A stretch of 64,000 nt of DNA from Polytrichum commune. Taxonomy: Eukaryota; Streptophyta; Polytrichopsida; Polytrichales; Polytrichaceae. The notes under the pieces are model-generated. The model was given only the letters and a program-made list of their open reading frames with translations. It made no database searches and was not told the origin of the DNA. The number at the start of each line of letters is the position of its first letter. Position 1 is the stretch's first letter. Made by a program: the position numbers and the translations under genes. The stretch lies in contig OX485806.1 of assembly GCA_950295325.1 (NCBI GenBank), positions 32,304,001-32,368,000 of the forward strand, read 5' to 3'. Below are positions 46,901 to 58,869 of the stretch, in pieces.

Positions 46901-49643
46901 AGTAACCCATGGGCAAAGAGACTTTAAGTCACACTAGTGTTGGCATGCATAGGCGTTATCATAATTTTCCCTTTCTTATTCTTTGCAAAGAATGTGTTCA
47001 TTCTTCTTTCTAATTCATGCTTTTGGCTTTGGTCAGTACTCTTGAAAATCCTATACTGTAAGTCTTCCTTTTCTCTAAGACCTCTAGCAAGCAGGAAACA
47101 TTTAACTATGAGGGAACCTAAAGATCCACACTTACCTCTGGAGGAGTGCCACAAGCCATAAGTCGAACACCACCTGCGCGACAATATTGCAACAATGGCA
47201 AATACTCTTGCCACCGCCCTTCAGGCCAGAAGTCCACCATCGCCTTCAATTCAGCATCAGATAACCTGAAAATTGGACAAAATAGCTCTGATAAGGGCGT
47301 TGGGTGGAAAATTCCTCATGGTGGTTGAAGTTGCGTACGATGTTGAGTGCCTGAAACATTCTATCAAATTGAAACCCTGAACCAAAACCCTGCCAACAGA
47401 ATTTACACATATTGAGGAGGCAGAGTAGGAACTGATGAAGGATAGGGAATAACTTACCTCTTACTCATGTAATCATCAAGGTGTGACTGAAGTGGGGTTG
47501 GAAATGCATCAATAGCAAGCGACACAGGGCGTTTCTGCTCAAAGCACGCATCCCGGAGAGAACGCACAATTCCCAGCTCCAGAACCTGTTGATTTTATAT
47601 TTCAAGTTTCAGCTTCATCAATAAATCTTTGAACTTTTTTGTATCCCATGAATCCCACACATGGGACAAGGACGAAAATCTACAATCCATCCCATGAATG
47701 ATTGAAAATTGAAGCCATCCACTAACCGTGGTGTTACGCGGAAAATCTCTACCAATCATTGCTTCCACATAGGGCTATGGAATCAGACACCAGAGAGGTT
47801 GATCTACAATAAAGGAGCCTTCTCATTGGCAAAAAGGAGTCTCTTACTCACACGTGTTCCCTAACTCCACTTTGTCCCGGAGCTCTCAAACTTGAGAACT
47901 TGAGAACTTGAGATTTTAACCAGGCTTCTAACGCTTCATTGGCACCTTGATGGATCCCATGTGGAATGGGTCGACTACAACAAGCTATCGGTCATTTCTG
48001 ACAAGACCTTGGTCAAAAACCTAAGCTACCTCATGGAGATTCCTTAGAAATATCAAGAGTTTGAACTCTCGTTTTGTGAGTCCTAAGTAAATTGGCTTTC
48101 AAGCATTCTCGTTTGTTTAGTACCAAAACTCCCCCTTTGAGCATGGCAATTTGAACTTGCTCAAAACTATTGAGGGAGCTTGCTGATTGGTCAAGCTCTC
48201 AATAGTTTAAGCTTTAAATGAAAAATGTCAAATCCAAGTATCAAACTCCAAAATTGCAAGTTTGAGCTCAAGTGTAAAGGGAGCCTTAGACTTGATGTGA
48301 ATTGTAGAGAAAAAACTTGAGATAATTATGCGAAACTAGTAAAGGTCAGGTTAACCCTGCACTTTTCAGAAATTATCGTAAAGCTAGGCAAAGCCTGGAC
48401 TTATCAGAAGAAGAAAAAAGCTCTCCACAGTTTTAGCTTCGAAGGATGGAAGCTTGTCAAATCCAAGTATTCAAAATCCCACAAATTGCGAGTTTGAGCT
48501 CAGTTGTGAAATAAACCTTAAACTTGATGTGATTTGTAAACTGTATAGATAAAACTTCAGATATTTATGCAAAATTTGTAAAGCTTATATTAAGTCTGGA
48601 CTTTCAGGAGAAAGATCTGGATAGAAAGTTCGAGCTTTGGATGAAAGCTCGTCAAATCCAAGTAACAAACGCCCGAAATCGCAAGCTCAAGCTCACATGT
48701 GAAAGAAACCTTAAACTTGATGTGAATTGTAAACTGTAGAGATAAGATTTCAAATAATTATGCAAAATTTGTCAGAAAAAGGTTAGATTAACCCTGCACT
48801 TGATCAGATTATAAATAATAAAATAATAAATAATAAAAACTGTGAAGAAAGAAATACCTTATCATCCGCATCCGGGACTCGTTCCGCCTCGCCAAGATAA
48901 ACAACCCTTGCCTCCAACAACTTCTTCCACACTCTGCTCTTTTCCCCTCCCACAGGCACAGGCTCCCCCAAAACAGTAGCATCATAAACCCTGGAACCTT
49001 TCCATTTCTCTCCAATTTGGGGCTTCTCAATCTTCCCTTTCTCTTTCTCTCCACCAGAGATATTAATACTACTACCATTACTATTTCCCTTGGCTTTCTC
49101 CCCACTGGCAACAACATCAGGTAAGGCTAACCCAGATTTATTGTATGCGTTCAATGCCACCGCTGTGAGAACTGTGCCCAGCAGCATCCTCCTCCCCAAA
49201 TGCACACCATTTTCCTCAATGTGGCTTTTCCTCGAACTTGTAAATTCTTTTTCTTCCCCTAAATGCTGCGGCTCTCTAATTGAATGGCTTTCAGAATCTT
49301 GCAAATCTTCACCTCCTTCGGCGCTTGCACTAGGGATTGGCAACTTAACCCTTCTTTGTTGGAATTTGGGATAACTTGGGAGTAATAACCGCTTGCCAAC
49401 TACAAGTTTAACCCTCTTCAAGGCAATATGGGCCTCCTTTCGGCCTCCTCTTCTATCCTTGGAGTAAAAATTGAAAGTGCGCAATCTACATGTTGGATGG
49501 CCGGAATTCGAAGCTTGGAAAGATGATGAAGAGGCTATTATCGATGGGCTATGGCGCAATTTGGGCCTATGGATTGACCCATGTGATATATCTTGGGGTG
49601 AAACATTGTGTACAAAGCTTTGAGCTCCTATCATCGAAGCCAT
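40957..49643 (-). CDS. RETICULATA-RELATED 5/6-like chloroplast protein (DUF399 + DUF3411), 11 coding exons
   Basis: Coding exons, 5' to 3' on the minus strand: 49643-48858, 47585-47458, 47265-47136, 46243-46025, 45310-45113, 44890-44777, 44417-44310, 43996-43769, 43021-42701, 41940-41824, 41172-40957 (stop TGA). All introns are GT-AG and all junctions keep frame, giving 854 residues, somewhat longer than the roughly 740 I expect for Arabidopsis relatives. Residues 1 to about 110 are basic and Ser-rich, like a plastid transit peptide; a second RR-plus-hydrophobic segment lies at 151-166 ([15 protein letters not shown]). From about 217 to 520 is the DUF399 (ChaN/Tiki-like) domain with [11 protein letters not shown] and [16 protein letters not shown]. 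From about 526 to 790 is DUF3411, with [32 protein letters not shown] and [19 protein letters not shown], and two or three hydrophobic stretches. The ChaN histidine of the GExH motif is replaced (GEAE), as I believe is normal for this plant family. The start is the ATG at 49643; an in-frame stop lies just upstream. Family members affect chloroplast and leaf development, but the biochemical role is not established. Confidence 0.93.
41195..41515 (+). repeat. K-family repeat in intron 10 of the chloroplast-protein gene
   Basis: AAGATGATTAGCAAATCCAA, TTTTGGAGCTCATACGAATA, a C-run (41389-41393), CTGTTGACTATTGAGCCTAA, TCTTAGATCCACACCTAACC and CCACTCAAATGTAGGTGTCC: a full plus-oriented copy within the intron between exons ending 41824 and starting 41172. 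Confidence 0.75.
44490..44715 (+). repeat. K-family repeat in intron 6
   Basis: ACAAGATGATTAGCAAATCC, GAAGCTCATATGAATGTCAT, then directly TCTTTTTGGTGTCCG and CACACCTAACCACATACCAC. The middle part with the C-run is deleted. Confidence 0.72.
48150..48805. repeat. Imperfect tandem array in intron 1 (three units of about 195-228 bp)
   Basis: GTCAAATCCAAGTA restarts at 48228, 48456 and 48651. Each unit continues with AAATTGCAAGTTTGAGCTCA-like and CTTAAACTTGATGTGAATTG-like words and a TTATGCAAAATTTGT motif. The array fills the half of intron 1 nearest exon 1 and stops about 50 bp before the splice donor at 48857. Units differ at many positions. Confidence 0.82.
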
Positions 49644-50226
49644 AGCCACGTACTACAGATAAAAAATGTTCAATAATGATAAATCCTCTTCGGCAAATCC
49701 CCGAAGATCCAAAAATCAAAAATTAGAACAAAACCCAGAAAACCAACACCCAGTTTCCTGCAACACTGTCAATTAGGAAAAATTGGGTGCCTCCCGAGAA
49801 GAAGTCTTAATGCTGCGACAACGACCTCTGGAGCATTGCTGCATCGGAGAAGACGGAATCGCCACGACGCGCGAAACCCAGTCCTTCAATTCCTTGAGAT
49901 TATCATTCTTCCCGCACCGAGCTAAGCTTCGATTCCTCCGACCTATCCTCCCCACAGCCAAGTATCCAGGCTTGAATTCCTGTGAGTGAGTTTCTCTCCT
50001 CCTGCTCCATACTACGGGAGTGCACCCATATCCGACTGCCAAGTTGTGCTGCAAAAGCGGTCGCGGAGTGAGGTAAGGTAAGAGAAGGGTAATAAGAGCA
50101 GGCAGGCAGATTCTGACAGGATGCCTTGAGACCAAATGGATTGAATTGAAGTAATCGAGGTGGGATATCCCTGTCCTCACCTTCTCGGCGGCCTGGAGGA
50201 CGCCATCTCTCTCTCTCTCTCTCTGG
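49644..50226 (-). promoter_or_regulatory. 5' leader / promoter region of the chloroplast-protein gene with a (GA)n tract
   Basis: On the minus strand a (GA)n tract (about 50207-50224) is followed by ATG at 50206 in the context AGATGGCG, then a 9-codon open frame ending at 50177. Within it the sequence AAG|GTGAGG (50181/50180) is a good splice donor, and two possible acceptors lie before the coding ATG (GTGTTGCAG near 49759 and TTTTATCTGTAG near 49654). A spliced 5' untranslated region is thus likely. Neither splice choice opens a frame into the main coding sequence. GA/CT tracts close to start sites are common in plant core promoters. Confidence 0.5.
50177..50206 (-). CDS. Possible upstream open reading frame, 9 codons
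   Basis: The frame reads MASSRPPRR then stop, with a strong plant start context (purine-rich before, GCG after ATG). If transcription starts in or before the (GA)n tract, ribosomes would meet this ATG first. If the donor at 50181/50180 is used, the frame extends into the next leader exon and still stops before the main ATG. It may dampen translation of the 854-residue protein. The peptide itself is not recognisable. Confidence 0.35.
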   Translation of the reverse strand: MASSRPPRR

Positions 50227-50229
50227 AAA

Positions 50230-50600
50230 GGAAGAGGGTCTTAAATGGTCACTTTTTCCTACTGGCTTGCTTCTCCTAGGATATGAAACACACGATGAGC
50301 TTGAGATGGTTTAGCAAATCCAAATTGAGGGCTTAATTTTTTGGAGTTCATATGAACATCTTACGCTTAACCAAAGTGGAATATTTTGTACTCATTAAAT
50401 GTTTTTCATATAAGTTCCCTGGCCTCAAGTATGTTGACTATCGAGCTTAGCACAGTTGATATATTTTGAGCATGTAATTTAATCTTTTTTACACACATGT
50501 CTTTTTGGTGTCTGTTCTTGGATCCGAACTTAATCGCATATCACTCAAATACATGTGTCGGTGAAGATAAGTAATCAAATAGGCATGTCTATCTTAGAAG
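50230..50600 (+). repeat. K-family repeat just upstream of the chloroplast-protein gene
   Basis: GATGGTTTAGCAAATCCAAA, TTGGAGTTCATATGAACATC, GTTGACTATCGAGCTTAGCA, TCTTTTTGGTGTCTGTTCTT and TATCACTCAAATACATGTGT. It sets the outer limit of a unique promoter at about 50,230. Confidence 0.72.
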
Positions 50601-53122
50601 CAGCTAAGGACTAGATGATCATCGAGAGGAGAGTGAATGATGAGCCGCGGAAGTGGCAAATCATCCACCTCCTTGAGTTGGCTATCATACGTAACTGAGC
50701 AGCTCGTGGATAGAATTGTGAGATTATGGACGATATAGTGCCTACACATATGAAACATTGTGACGAGTTTTCATAGCCCTAAATCTACTTTTGAATGAAC
50801 AATCGGTTATGCGAAGTGTAATATGAGCACTTAAGACTCTTGAGTCTTTAACCTTTCATGGTTTTTAGGATGTTCATACTAATTGTGAATCCTCTTTCTA
50901 CACTACGGTATGTGGGTACGAAGTGGCTCATTCTTCATATTCATTAACTTCTACATATCGTATTTACACAATGATACTTATGTTGCATTGGCAAATTTAT
51001 CCATGATGAAGCATTAGCAAAAGTCAGATTGCAAATCAAACTTCCCTTGATTTAGTTATGATTATCGAGAGTGCATGTATGAATACCTAGATCTATTATT
51101 GAATATATTATTGATTAAAGTTTGAGTATGTAGGCCAGTCTCTTTTAAGTACATGTCTTGGTGGATTATGTTCTTAGACCTAACTTAACTACCAACTCAA
51201 ATGTAGGTGTCTGATTAATCATCTAAGGTCAGTGTATCTTAGATGATATGAGAACTTCATCAAACTATTTTCAAGTTACTTTAAGGTAGAAATATTCCAA
51301 TAACCACCAGTGATCCCAATTCCAACACCTACCTAATATAAGTTCTATATCAATAACCAATAGTGGTAAGTTGTGTACTTCGGCATTAACACCAATTCAA
51401 GAATTAAAAACACCCCTCATTGGTTACAAAGAGACAAAAATTCAATGATCGGCATGGCTCACTTTGGAGAAGGGGTGAAGGGCTCTATAACCACTTTGGG
51501 TCACAAATGAATATTGAGTTTCATCAAGTATATCTAAATGGCACGATATCAAAATTCAATGAACTCAAGTGCACCAACCTCCTTATGGATTTGCTCATCT
51601 CTTGAAATTTTACATGAAATATTATATACATGTTAGGGGTTTTAAATGCTCAAAATGTCCACCATAGGTGCTACTACCTTAGTTCCCATGATGTTTTCTT
51701 TCCACATGAAGAGCATTCCATCCATAACCTCCAAGTTTAAGTTCATGAAACATAGATTCGTGAATTATTTGGAAGTCCAAAACATGTCCATGACATATAT
51801 AGCACCATTGTCCTTGTGGACATGAAGTGGATACCAAAGGCATGCTATCATGTTTGTCTATAAGCATGGACCAATTGGATCCATTGTATTGTGATCCCAA
51901 GCACACAGACTGAGTTCTTGTACCTAATATCCAATCATTGAAATACAAATTGCAAGTTTGTAATATTGTATAATATCATTTACTCCAATGTCTCCTCCAA
52001 AATAATCCAATTTTACTTAAATATTGGGTATGACTATATTAATTACACCCCAACAACAAGTAGATGTTTTGTTGCTAGCTACCGCATCTCATCATCCACT
52101 CTCCTCTTGATGGTTGTGTAGTTTAATTTTGTTGATTAATTGGAGTTTTATCACAATGAACACGTGTGAAAGTAGAAGAGTAAAATATGTGTGCCTAAAC
52201 CTATTACCCAACCTTTTGCCAACATCTAGTGTAGACCCTAAAACCGTATGCACAACCATTATAAATAGATATCTATTTTTGTTCTCATTTATTGGGTGCA
52301 CATTTATAGAGGCACCAGGATTTTATGGATTTTTTTCCCAAATTTCATAAGATCACAAAGAAAGAGTAACATTATCGTGACAAAAGATTGGGACCATTTT
52401 TAGTGACATTGGGACGTGTTACGTGGGACTCATATGCCGGTGATGGTGTGGCTTGCAAGCTAACACATCAAGTATGTATGGTCCGTCTATGGCCTTCTTT
52501 ATGCAACAATAAAGTGGAATGTTGGGTGAAGCCGTGCCATCCCACAAGCTTTGTGGTTTTGTTCGACGTGGTGGTCGAAGGGTACTGCAACTTTACATAT
52601 GATTTGGTGCGGTCCACACTCTTTATCCTCAACCCACATGAATGATCTTGCAATCACCAAGTGGCACCCATAGAAGACAGCATGGGACACTTGTTGCTAC
52701 ATGATAAGCCACAGAGGCCACACCACCAACTAACATGCCACATTGATTCAATATCATTGCAATTTTCAATCTTTCTATAACCCAGACTATATATATATAT
52801 ATATAGTAGAGTCATGGTCCCAAACAACACGGTCTCCACACAACTGCTATGTTAAGCCCAATCTAGACCAATCATAGATTGGTTGTGTCAATTTGACAGA
52901 CATGTTCTTAGGCACCTCGTTTTCTACTAAAATCTATATTTAATTATAAAAATTGATGTGCCAAAATAATCAAAACAACCTTCATTATTTACTTGTCATG
53001 TAGCAACAAATGTCCCATTCACCTTCTATGGTTGTCACCTAGTCATCGCAACCTAGAGCAATTACGGGATAGTGTGGGCCACATTAAACTAAATGTACAA
53101 TGTAATAACAGTTTGTAAATAC
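50601..53122. other. Intergenic, no gene seen
   Basis: An isolated unit of the 36527-37200 array lies at about 50615-50750, and an L-type repeat (reversed) at about 50950-51240. An 85-codon frame (52388-52645) and its overlapping minus-strand frames show no family features. (TA)n lies at 52789-52805. Confidence 0.45.
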
Positions 53123-53401
53123 CATGCCCACACTAGGACCAGCCATTGCTCCTTGACAACCCGAAGAGTCCCTCTCGATAGAGAAAGTCCGTCTCTTTCA
53201 TAAACACATTGCTACCAGCAGTAAGGATTATTTCGTCCTGCTCACAATAACTTCATCACTCGATCGATGTAATGCATGTACTGCAGTTTTGCCAATGCAT
53301 GTACTACAGTTTTGCCGACGCATACAAGACAAGAACTCCTGCCAAGATGGAAACTCTCACCCACTGGTGTCGGTCAATCACTAGCCCCTAGTGTGGGCAT
53401 G
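53123..53401. repeat. Inverted-repeat-bounded element, 279 bp
   Basis: CATGCCCACACTAGG (53123-53137) and its exact complement CCTAGTGTGGGCATG (53387-53401) bound the stretch. Inside, ATGCATGTACTGCAGTTTTG and ATGCATGTACTACAGTTTTG form a close direct repeat. Single copy here; class unknown. Confidence 0.55.
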
Positions 53402-53894
53402 TTGTAACTCATAATGACTGTAAAGTTCATGTCAACCAACAAATCGCCACGTTGTCTAAAGTGACGTCAAAAGCACTCTCTCTTTCGTGTCTCCACGGTT
53501 TCCATCTTGAGGTCGCCAATCTCAACGCGACAACAAGAACAACATAAAACAAAACAATGCAATGCATTTGCGTGAGCATGCATGGGAGCGGTGGGTCGAC
53601 GACCCGTGGGGGCTTGCTTGATGAAGTGAGGGCCACCGAGGGCCACAAGATGCTCGAAGCCGGCATTAGCCACAACTTTTGATGGATATATTTTAGCTTG
53701 CACACTCATCGATTCTTATCCTTGTTCCTTTGTCCTCATGCCGGTCTCATTATCTTGATCCACAAAAGTGTCGCAAAGATCGTCGAAGTGCCTTCAAGCC
53801 GGTCTTCTTCATCGGACATTTTTCCTCTCTTCACTTTCTTTAATTTCCCTCGGAGGATGATATGGAAACGGCAATTCGTGGGAGATGATTATGA

Positions 53895-54190
53895 TAGCAA
53901 ATCCAAATCGTGTCCATCGCCCATCATCCTCATAATTTACAAGCTCGTATGAATGTCTAATCGATTGTCAACGTGATCGTATAGGTTCTCCCCCCCCCCC
54001 CCCCTCCTAGCTAGCCTCCCCCCTAAATTATGTTAAAGGGTAGAATGGTTAACAAGTTTTGATGAGCACGTGGTTGAATCTCTTTTAATTTAAATATGGT
54101 TTTTTGGTGTCCATTGTTAGAGTTACATCCAAACACACACCACTCAAATATGTTTGTCTGTTTAAGATCAGAAATCAAACTAGGCATATC
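53895..54190 (+). repeat. K-family repeat, plus orientation
   Basis: TGATAGCAAATCCAAATCGT, CTCATAATTTACAAGCTCGT, a long C-run (53990-54004), then TTTTTTGGTGTCCATTGTTA and CACACCACTCAAATATGTTT. The C-run sits at the family's usual place. Confidence 0.72.
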
Positions 54191-54354
54191 GATTTTAGTG
54201 TAACTTAGCCTACAAAACTAGTTTATTGCCCTAGTTGACTTTTATATGATAGACACTAGTATATGGACACATGTAATTGAATGGTGTATTCACTTTGTTC
54301 GTTGAATAAGGTGGGTTTGCCTAATTCAATTTGTTTTCTTAATCAAACACCTAA

Positions 54355-54760
54355 TTAAGGTCGAGGCATGCATAGTTGACCAAGGTTTAGGGTTTAGGTG
54401 TCAACTAGGGTCGTGTAACGCCGACATTAGATGAGATCTATATTTTTTTAGGCGAACAAAGTTAAAGTTTATCTGGTGGTGGCTTATGCATGCTTGATTA
54501 CCCCTCATGAGAGTTTTGAGAATTGTCGTAACCAAGGAGTAGCATTGAGATGAGCAGTTATGGGTTAACCTATAGATCAACTATGTGTAACTCTAAAATT
54601 TACGCTTTGAAGTTTTTAACAATTTCCATATTCATGAAAAACAATTAAGAATTTCATCCCCCTTAGAATATGTTTCTCTTTGCAAAGAAATTAATCGCCC
54701 GTTATTACTCTTCCTAAACAAATGCAAACTCCTTATTTTATCGGTCAAAATATATAGCTA
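54355..54760 (+). repeat. N-family dispersed repeat, copy 2
   Basis: AAGGTCGAGGCATGCATAGT, ATGAGATCTATATTTTTTTA, AACCAAGGAGTAGCATTGAG and GGGTTAACCTATAGATCAAC follow the order at 32390-32835. Followed at 54765-54930 and 55085-55260 by K-family pieces. Confidence 0.75.
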
Positions 54761-54764
54761 ACAA

Positions 54765-55260
54765 AATTGGAAGGAAACCTTAATGACCATCTAATGAGCA
54801 TGACAAAATCTTCATTTTGATAATGATTAAGATATTCTTATAAGCTCCAAAATTCATGAGGAAAGTGGCTATGGCCTCGATTTAAATTAATCATGAGTTT
54901 CACATCATAGGAGAAGTGGGCTAGTCAGAAAATGTCTACCTAAACTCAACTTTTGGCTACTCCAGTCAATCCGCAATGCAATTACTTTCTCTCATCTCCC
55001 TCAACACTCATAAACTCACCTCAAGTTCATCGTCACCTCCCTCACTCCCCTGAATCCATTCCAACACTTTGAAGGTATATGGGCCTTATGATGTAGTCAG
55101 CCTTTTCAATCAGACACCTTCACTTGATGGGTACAACGGCAACACTTGTAGTTAAGAAGAACAAACAGCAAGAAAGACATGTCTACGAGAAGATTGGACT
55201 ATGTGCTCAAGTATATAGACAATAGTTCACACATTGGGGAGGGCGTGTGTGATTGTTCAG
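54765..55260 (-). repeat. K-family pieces
   Basis: CAAAATCTTCATTTTGATAA, AATTCATGAGGAAAGTGGCT, CACATCATAGGAGAAGTGGG (54800-54920), then AGACACCTTCACTTGATGGG and AAGATTGGACTATGTGCTCA (55115-55220). Order differs from the intact copy, so two separate fragments are likely. Confidence 0.6.
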
Positions 55261-55885
55261 AAAGAAAAAGAATTTGCACTCTGCTCTTCTCATAAGTTTT
55301 GTATCTCAAATCCAAATTTAAAACTTGGAATGACCATCTCCATCATGATTCGCATTTGCTGACTGGATTAGACAACTCCCGTTCCAGTCCCACCCGACCC
55401 GACGGCCGAAATTATCTGTGGAGTTGGAAATGTCCAAAATAGGGCCAATTCCACTCCTCCTTCAGAAGATTCGAGTGAGATCCAGTCCACCTTGGTACAC
55501 GTCAACCCTAAACCATGAGATCCAAATACACCTTTAATCCAGTCACCTTTTATTTAGGATGAGCAATTCACAAGTGCGAGTCACGACCTGCCCAGTGTGT
55601 AAGAAATCGTCCGCGTCTCCGTAAGAGAAAGAAAAGCTCAGAGTCGCATAGACGAAATTGGAACGCTTGCCGCTTGATTGCCACATTATGAGGGAGAATA
55701 TATCCTGATCTCAGGCAATCCTTGAAATGACCAAGCAGGACCAAACAATTACAGAATTAATTGTTAGGTCAATTATTACGGCACGCCAGATATTAAGGTG
55801 TGAAAATCTGTGTATTTGGCTGAGTGGTATGCTATTCCTTCAAAGTGGGATACAATAGGGGCATGTCAAGATTCAACAACATTCT

Positions 55886-56325
55886 ATCTGTCACCGAAAA
55901 GTAGAGCTTCAGAGCATCCTATCGCAATGACGGTACTAGGCTCTCCCTGAATTCACTATCCCTGGAATCTGCTACCACAATCACCGACTCAGTTCTTGAA
56001 GAGAATTCGCCAAGGACAAGCCGACACCGAGTACCTACGCTTCCAACAAGGTGATTATCCCTATCTTAGTCCGAAACGAACACACAAAGTGTACCACAAA
56101 TCTGGGGGTTGTCACGAACGTCCACGTGGATGGCATAGTATCTGTTACCGAATAGTAGAACTTCAGAACATTCAACACAACCATGTCTTCTCATCTCCGC
56201 TGGACTTTGTAACCACAAGCACCGTCTCAGTTTTTGAAAAGCATTCGTCAAAGGACAAGCCGACATCGAGAACCTACTCTTCCAACAAGGTTACCCTATT
56301 CCTATCCCGGAAAGAGCGAACAAAA
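55886..56325. repeat. Tandem duplication, period about 253 bp, beside the H3 cluster
   Basis: TCTGTCACCGAAAAGTAGAG (55888) recurs as TCTGTTACCGAATAGTAGAA (56141). The two copies keep ACCACAATCACCGACTCAGT / ACCACAAGCACCGTCTCAGT, GCCAAGGACAAGCCGACACC-like words and CTTCCAACAAGG. A 125-codon frame (55996-56373, plus) runs through part of it but has no recognised domain and is not conserved between the two units. It may be eroded spacer of the histone cluster. Confidence 0.7.
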
Positions 56326-56388
56326 CAAGCTGTTCCAAATGATGCATTCACACAGGGCAGCTACGAGGGTTAAGTTTCACATGACTTG

Positions 56389-56555
56389 GTGGTATTAAAA
56401 CGCCATCGGGATAGATGGTTTTAAAGGGCCACAGATCGTGAGCTTGCTATCTCCGGACGCCACGAGCTACCTGAACGTCCATTGACATGATTGTCATGTG
56501 CTTCACAAGGATGTCACACAGATTGATATCGTCGAAAAAGATTAATCCCTACGAA
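56389..56555 (-). pseudogene. Truncated, decayed histone H3 copy (C-terminal end and 3' region)
   Basis: This stretch aligns without gaps to the 3' end of the H3 gene 480 bp away (56389-56555 against 56869-57035). Aligned pieces include CACGAGCTACCTGAACGTCC against GACGAGCCAGCTGAATGTCC and TTGTCATGTGCTTCACAAGG against TTGTCACACGCTTCGCGTGA. It covers roughly the last 40 codons with many changes and has no upstream coding part. The position of the 3' hairpin is also recognisable (56389-56404) but its arms no longer pair well. So the cluster once had at least three H3 copies. Confidence 0.82.
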
Positions 56556-56868
56556 GCTAACATTTACCAACGCAACCTGAAATACATCTAATCCACAACG
56601 GCTCCAAGTTCCCCTAAGAACTCATCAAATGATGCATCAGGAGATCATCCACACCGTTTCCACATTGTTAGGTCTAATCTCCGCAGCAAGCAAATCAGAT
56701 CGGGACAAAGACCTACGATTTAAAACCACGCTCTTCTCATCTCGACACAAATTAGTAGAACACCCATCCAGTCAATGCGGAAGCAAACATACACTACCAC
56801 AACTCGAATCATAATGAAAAGACCAGTCGCTATAACGAAGAGAGCGATAGCAATTCAAGCATGATGGT

Positions 56869-56884
56869 GGTGTTATAAAACACC
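56869..56884 (-). promoter_or_regulatory. Histone-type 3' stem-loop of H3 copy 1
   Basis: On the minus strand the RNA reads GGTGTTTTATAACACC: a perfect 6-bp stem (GGTGTT / AACACC) with a 4-nt loop TTAT, starting 33 nt after the stop codon. It is followed by ACCATC. Size, GG..CC stem base, T-A closing pair, loop starting TT and distance from the stop all fit the replication-dependent histone mRNA hairpin bound by SLBP in animals and algae. The second H3 gene keeps the identical 16 nt in otherwise changed sequence. Confidence 0.75.
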
Positions 56885-56917
56885 GTTCGGCATGTAGTAA
56901 TCAGAGATCACAACGTC

Positions 56918-58610
<1,693 letters not shown>

Positions 58611-58616
58611 TTTGTG

Positions 58617-58869
58617 TGGGGGGGGAGAATTATCCCAAACAAACATGCCTCTCATCCATCCAACATAAATCCTTGAACCCCTAACTTATAGGTTTGTGGC
58701 TGATTCATCTCAAACAATACCGACTAGACTAATTCGGGATCTTTAGAGCTAATTCCGGTGACAAATCAACCTGAAAGAGTAAACTTCCGGGATGTACAGG
58801 ACATGTTTCAGGGCTTCTATGTTTGGTGAATGAGAGGTGTATGCTCTTTGCGACAATTTCCTCTCTCCC
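58617..58869. mobile_element. I-family MITE, second full copy
   Basis: Starts GGGGGGGGAGAATTATCCCA and ends GCGACAATTTCCTCTCTCCC; arms CATGCCTCTCATCCATCCAA and TTTGGTGAATGAGAGGTGTA are complementary. The centre TTTGTGGCTGATTCATCTCA and CGACTAGACTAATTCGGGAT follows the copy at 30362-30619. It inserted in the spacer between the two H3 genes. Confidence 0.8.

Noticed and set aside
49644-49649. Two-codon upstream extension of the chloroplast protein
   Set aside because: The extra first codon is GTG, not ATG; the ATG at 49643 is the first in-frame start after a stop.
53427-53709. Overlapping minus-strand frames of 80-92 codons
   Set aside because: Reads partly like protein (VVANAGFEHLVALGGPHF) but I recognise no family, and three overlapping frames compete; unsupported.
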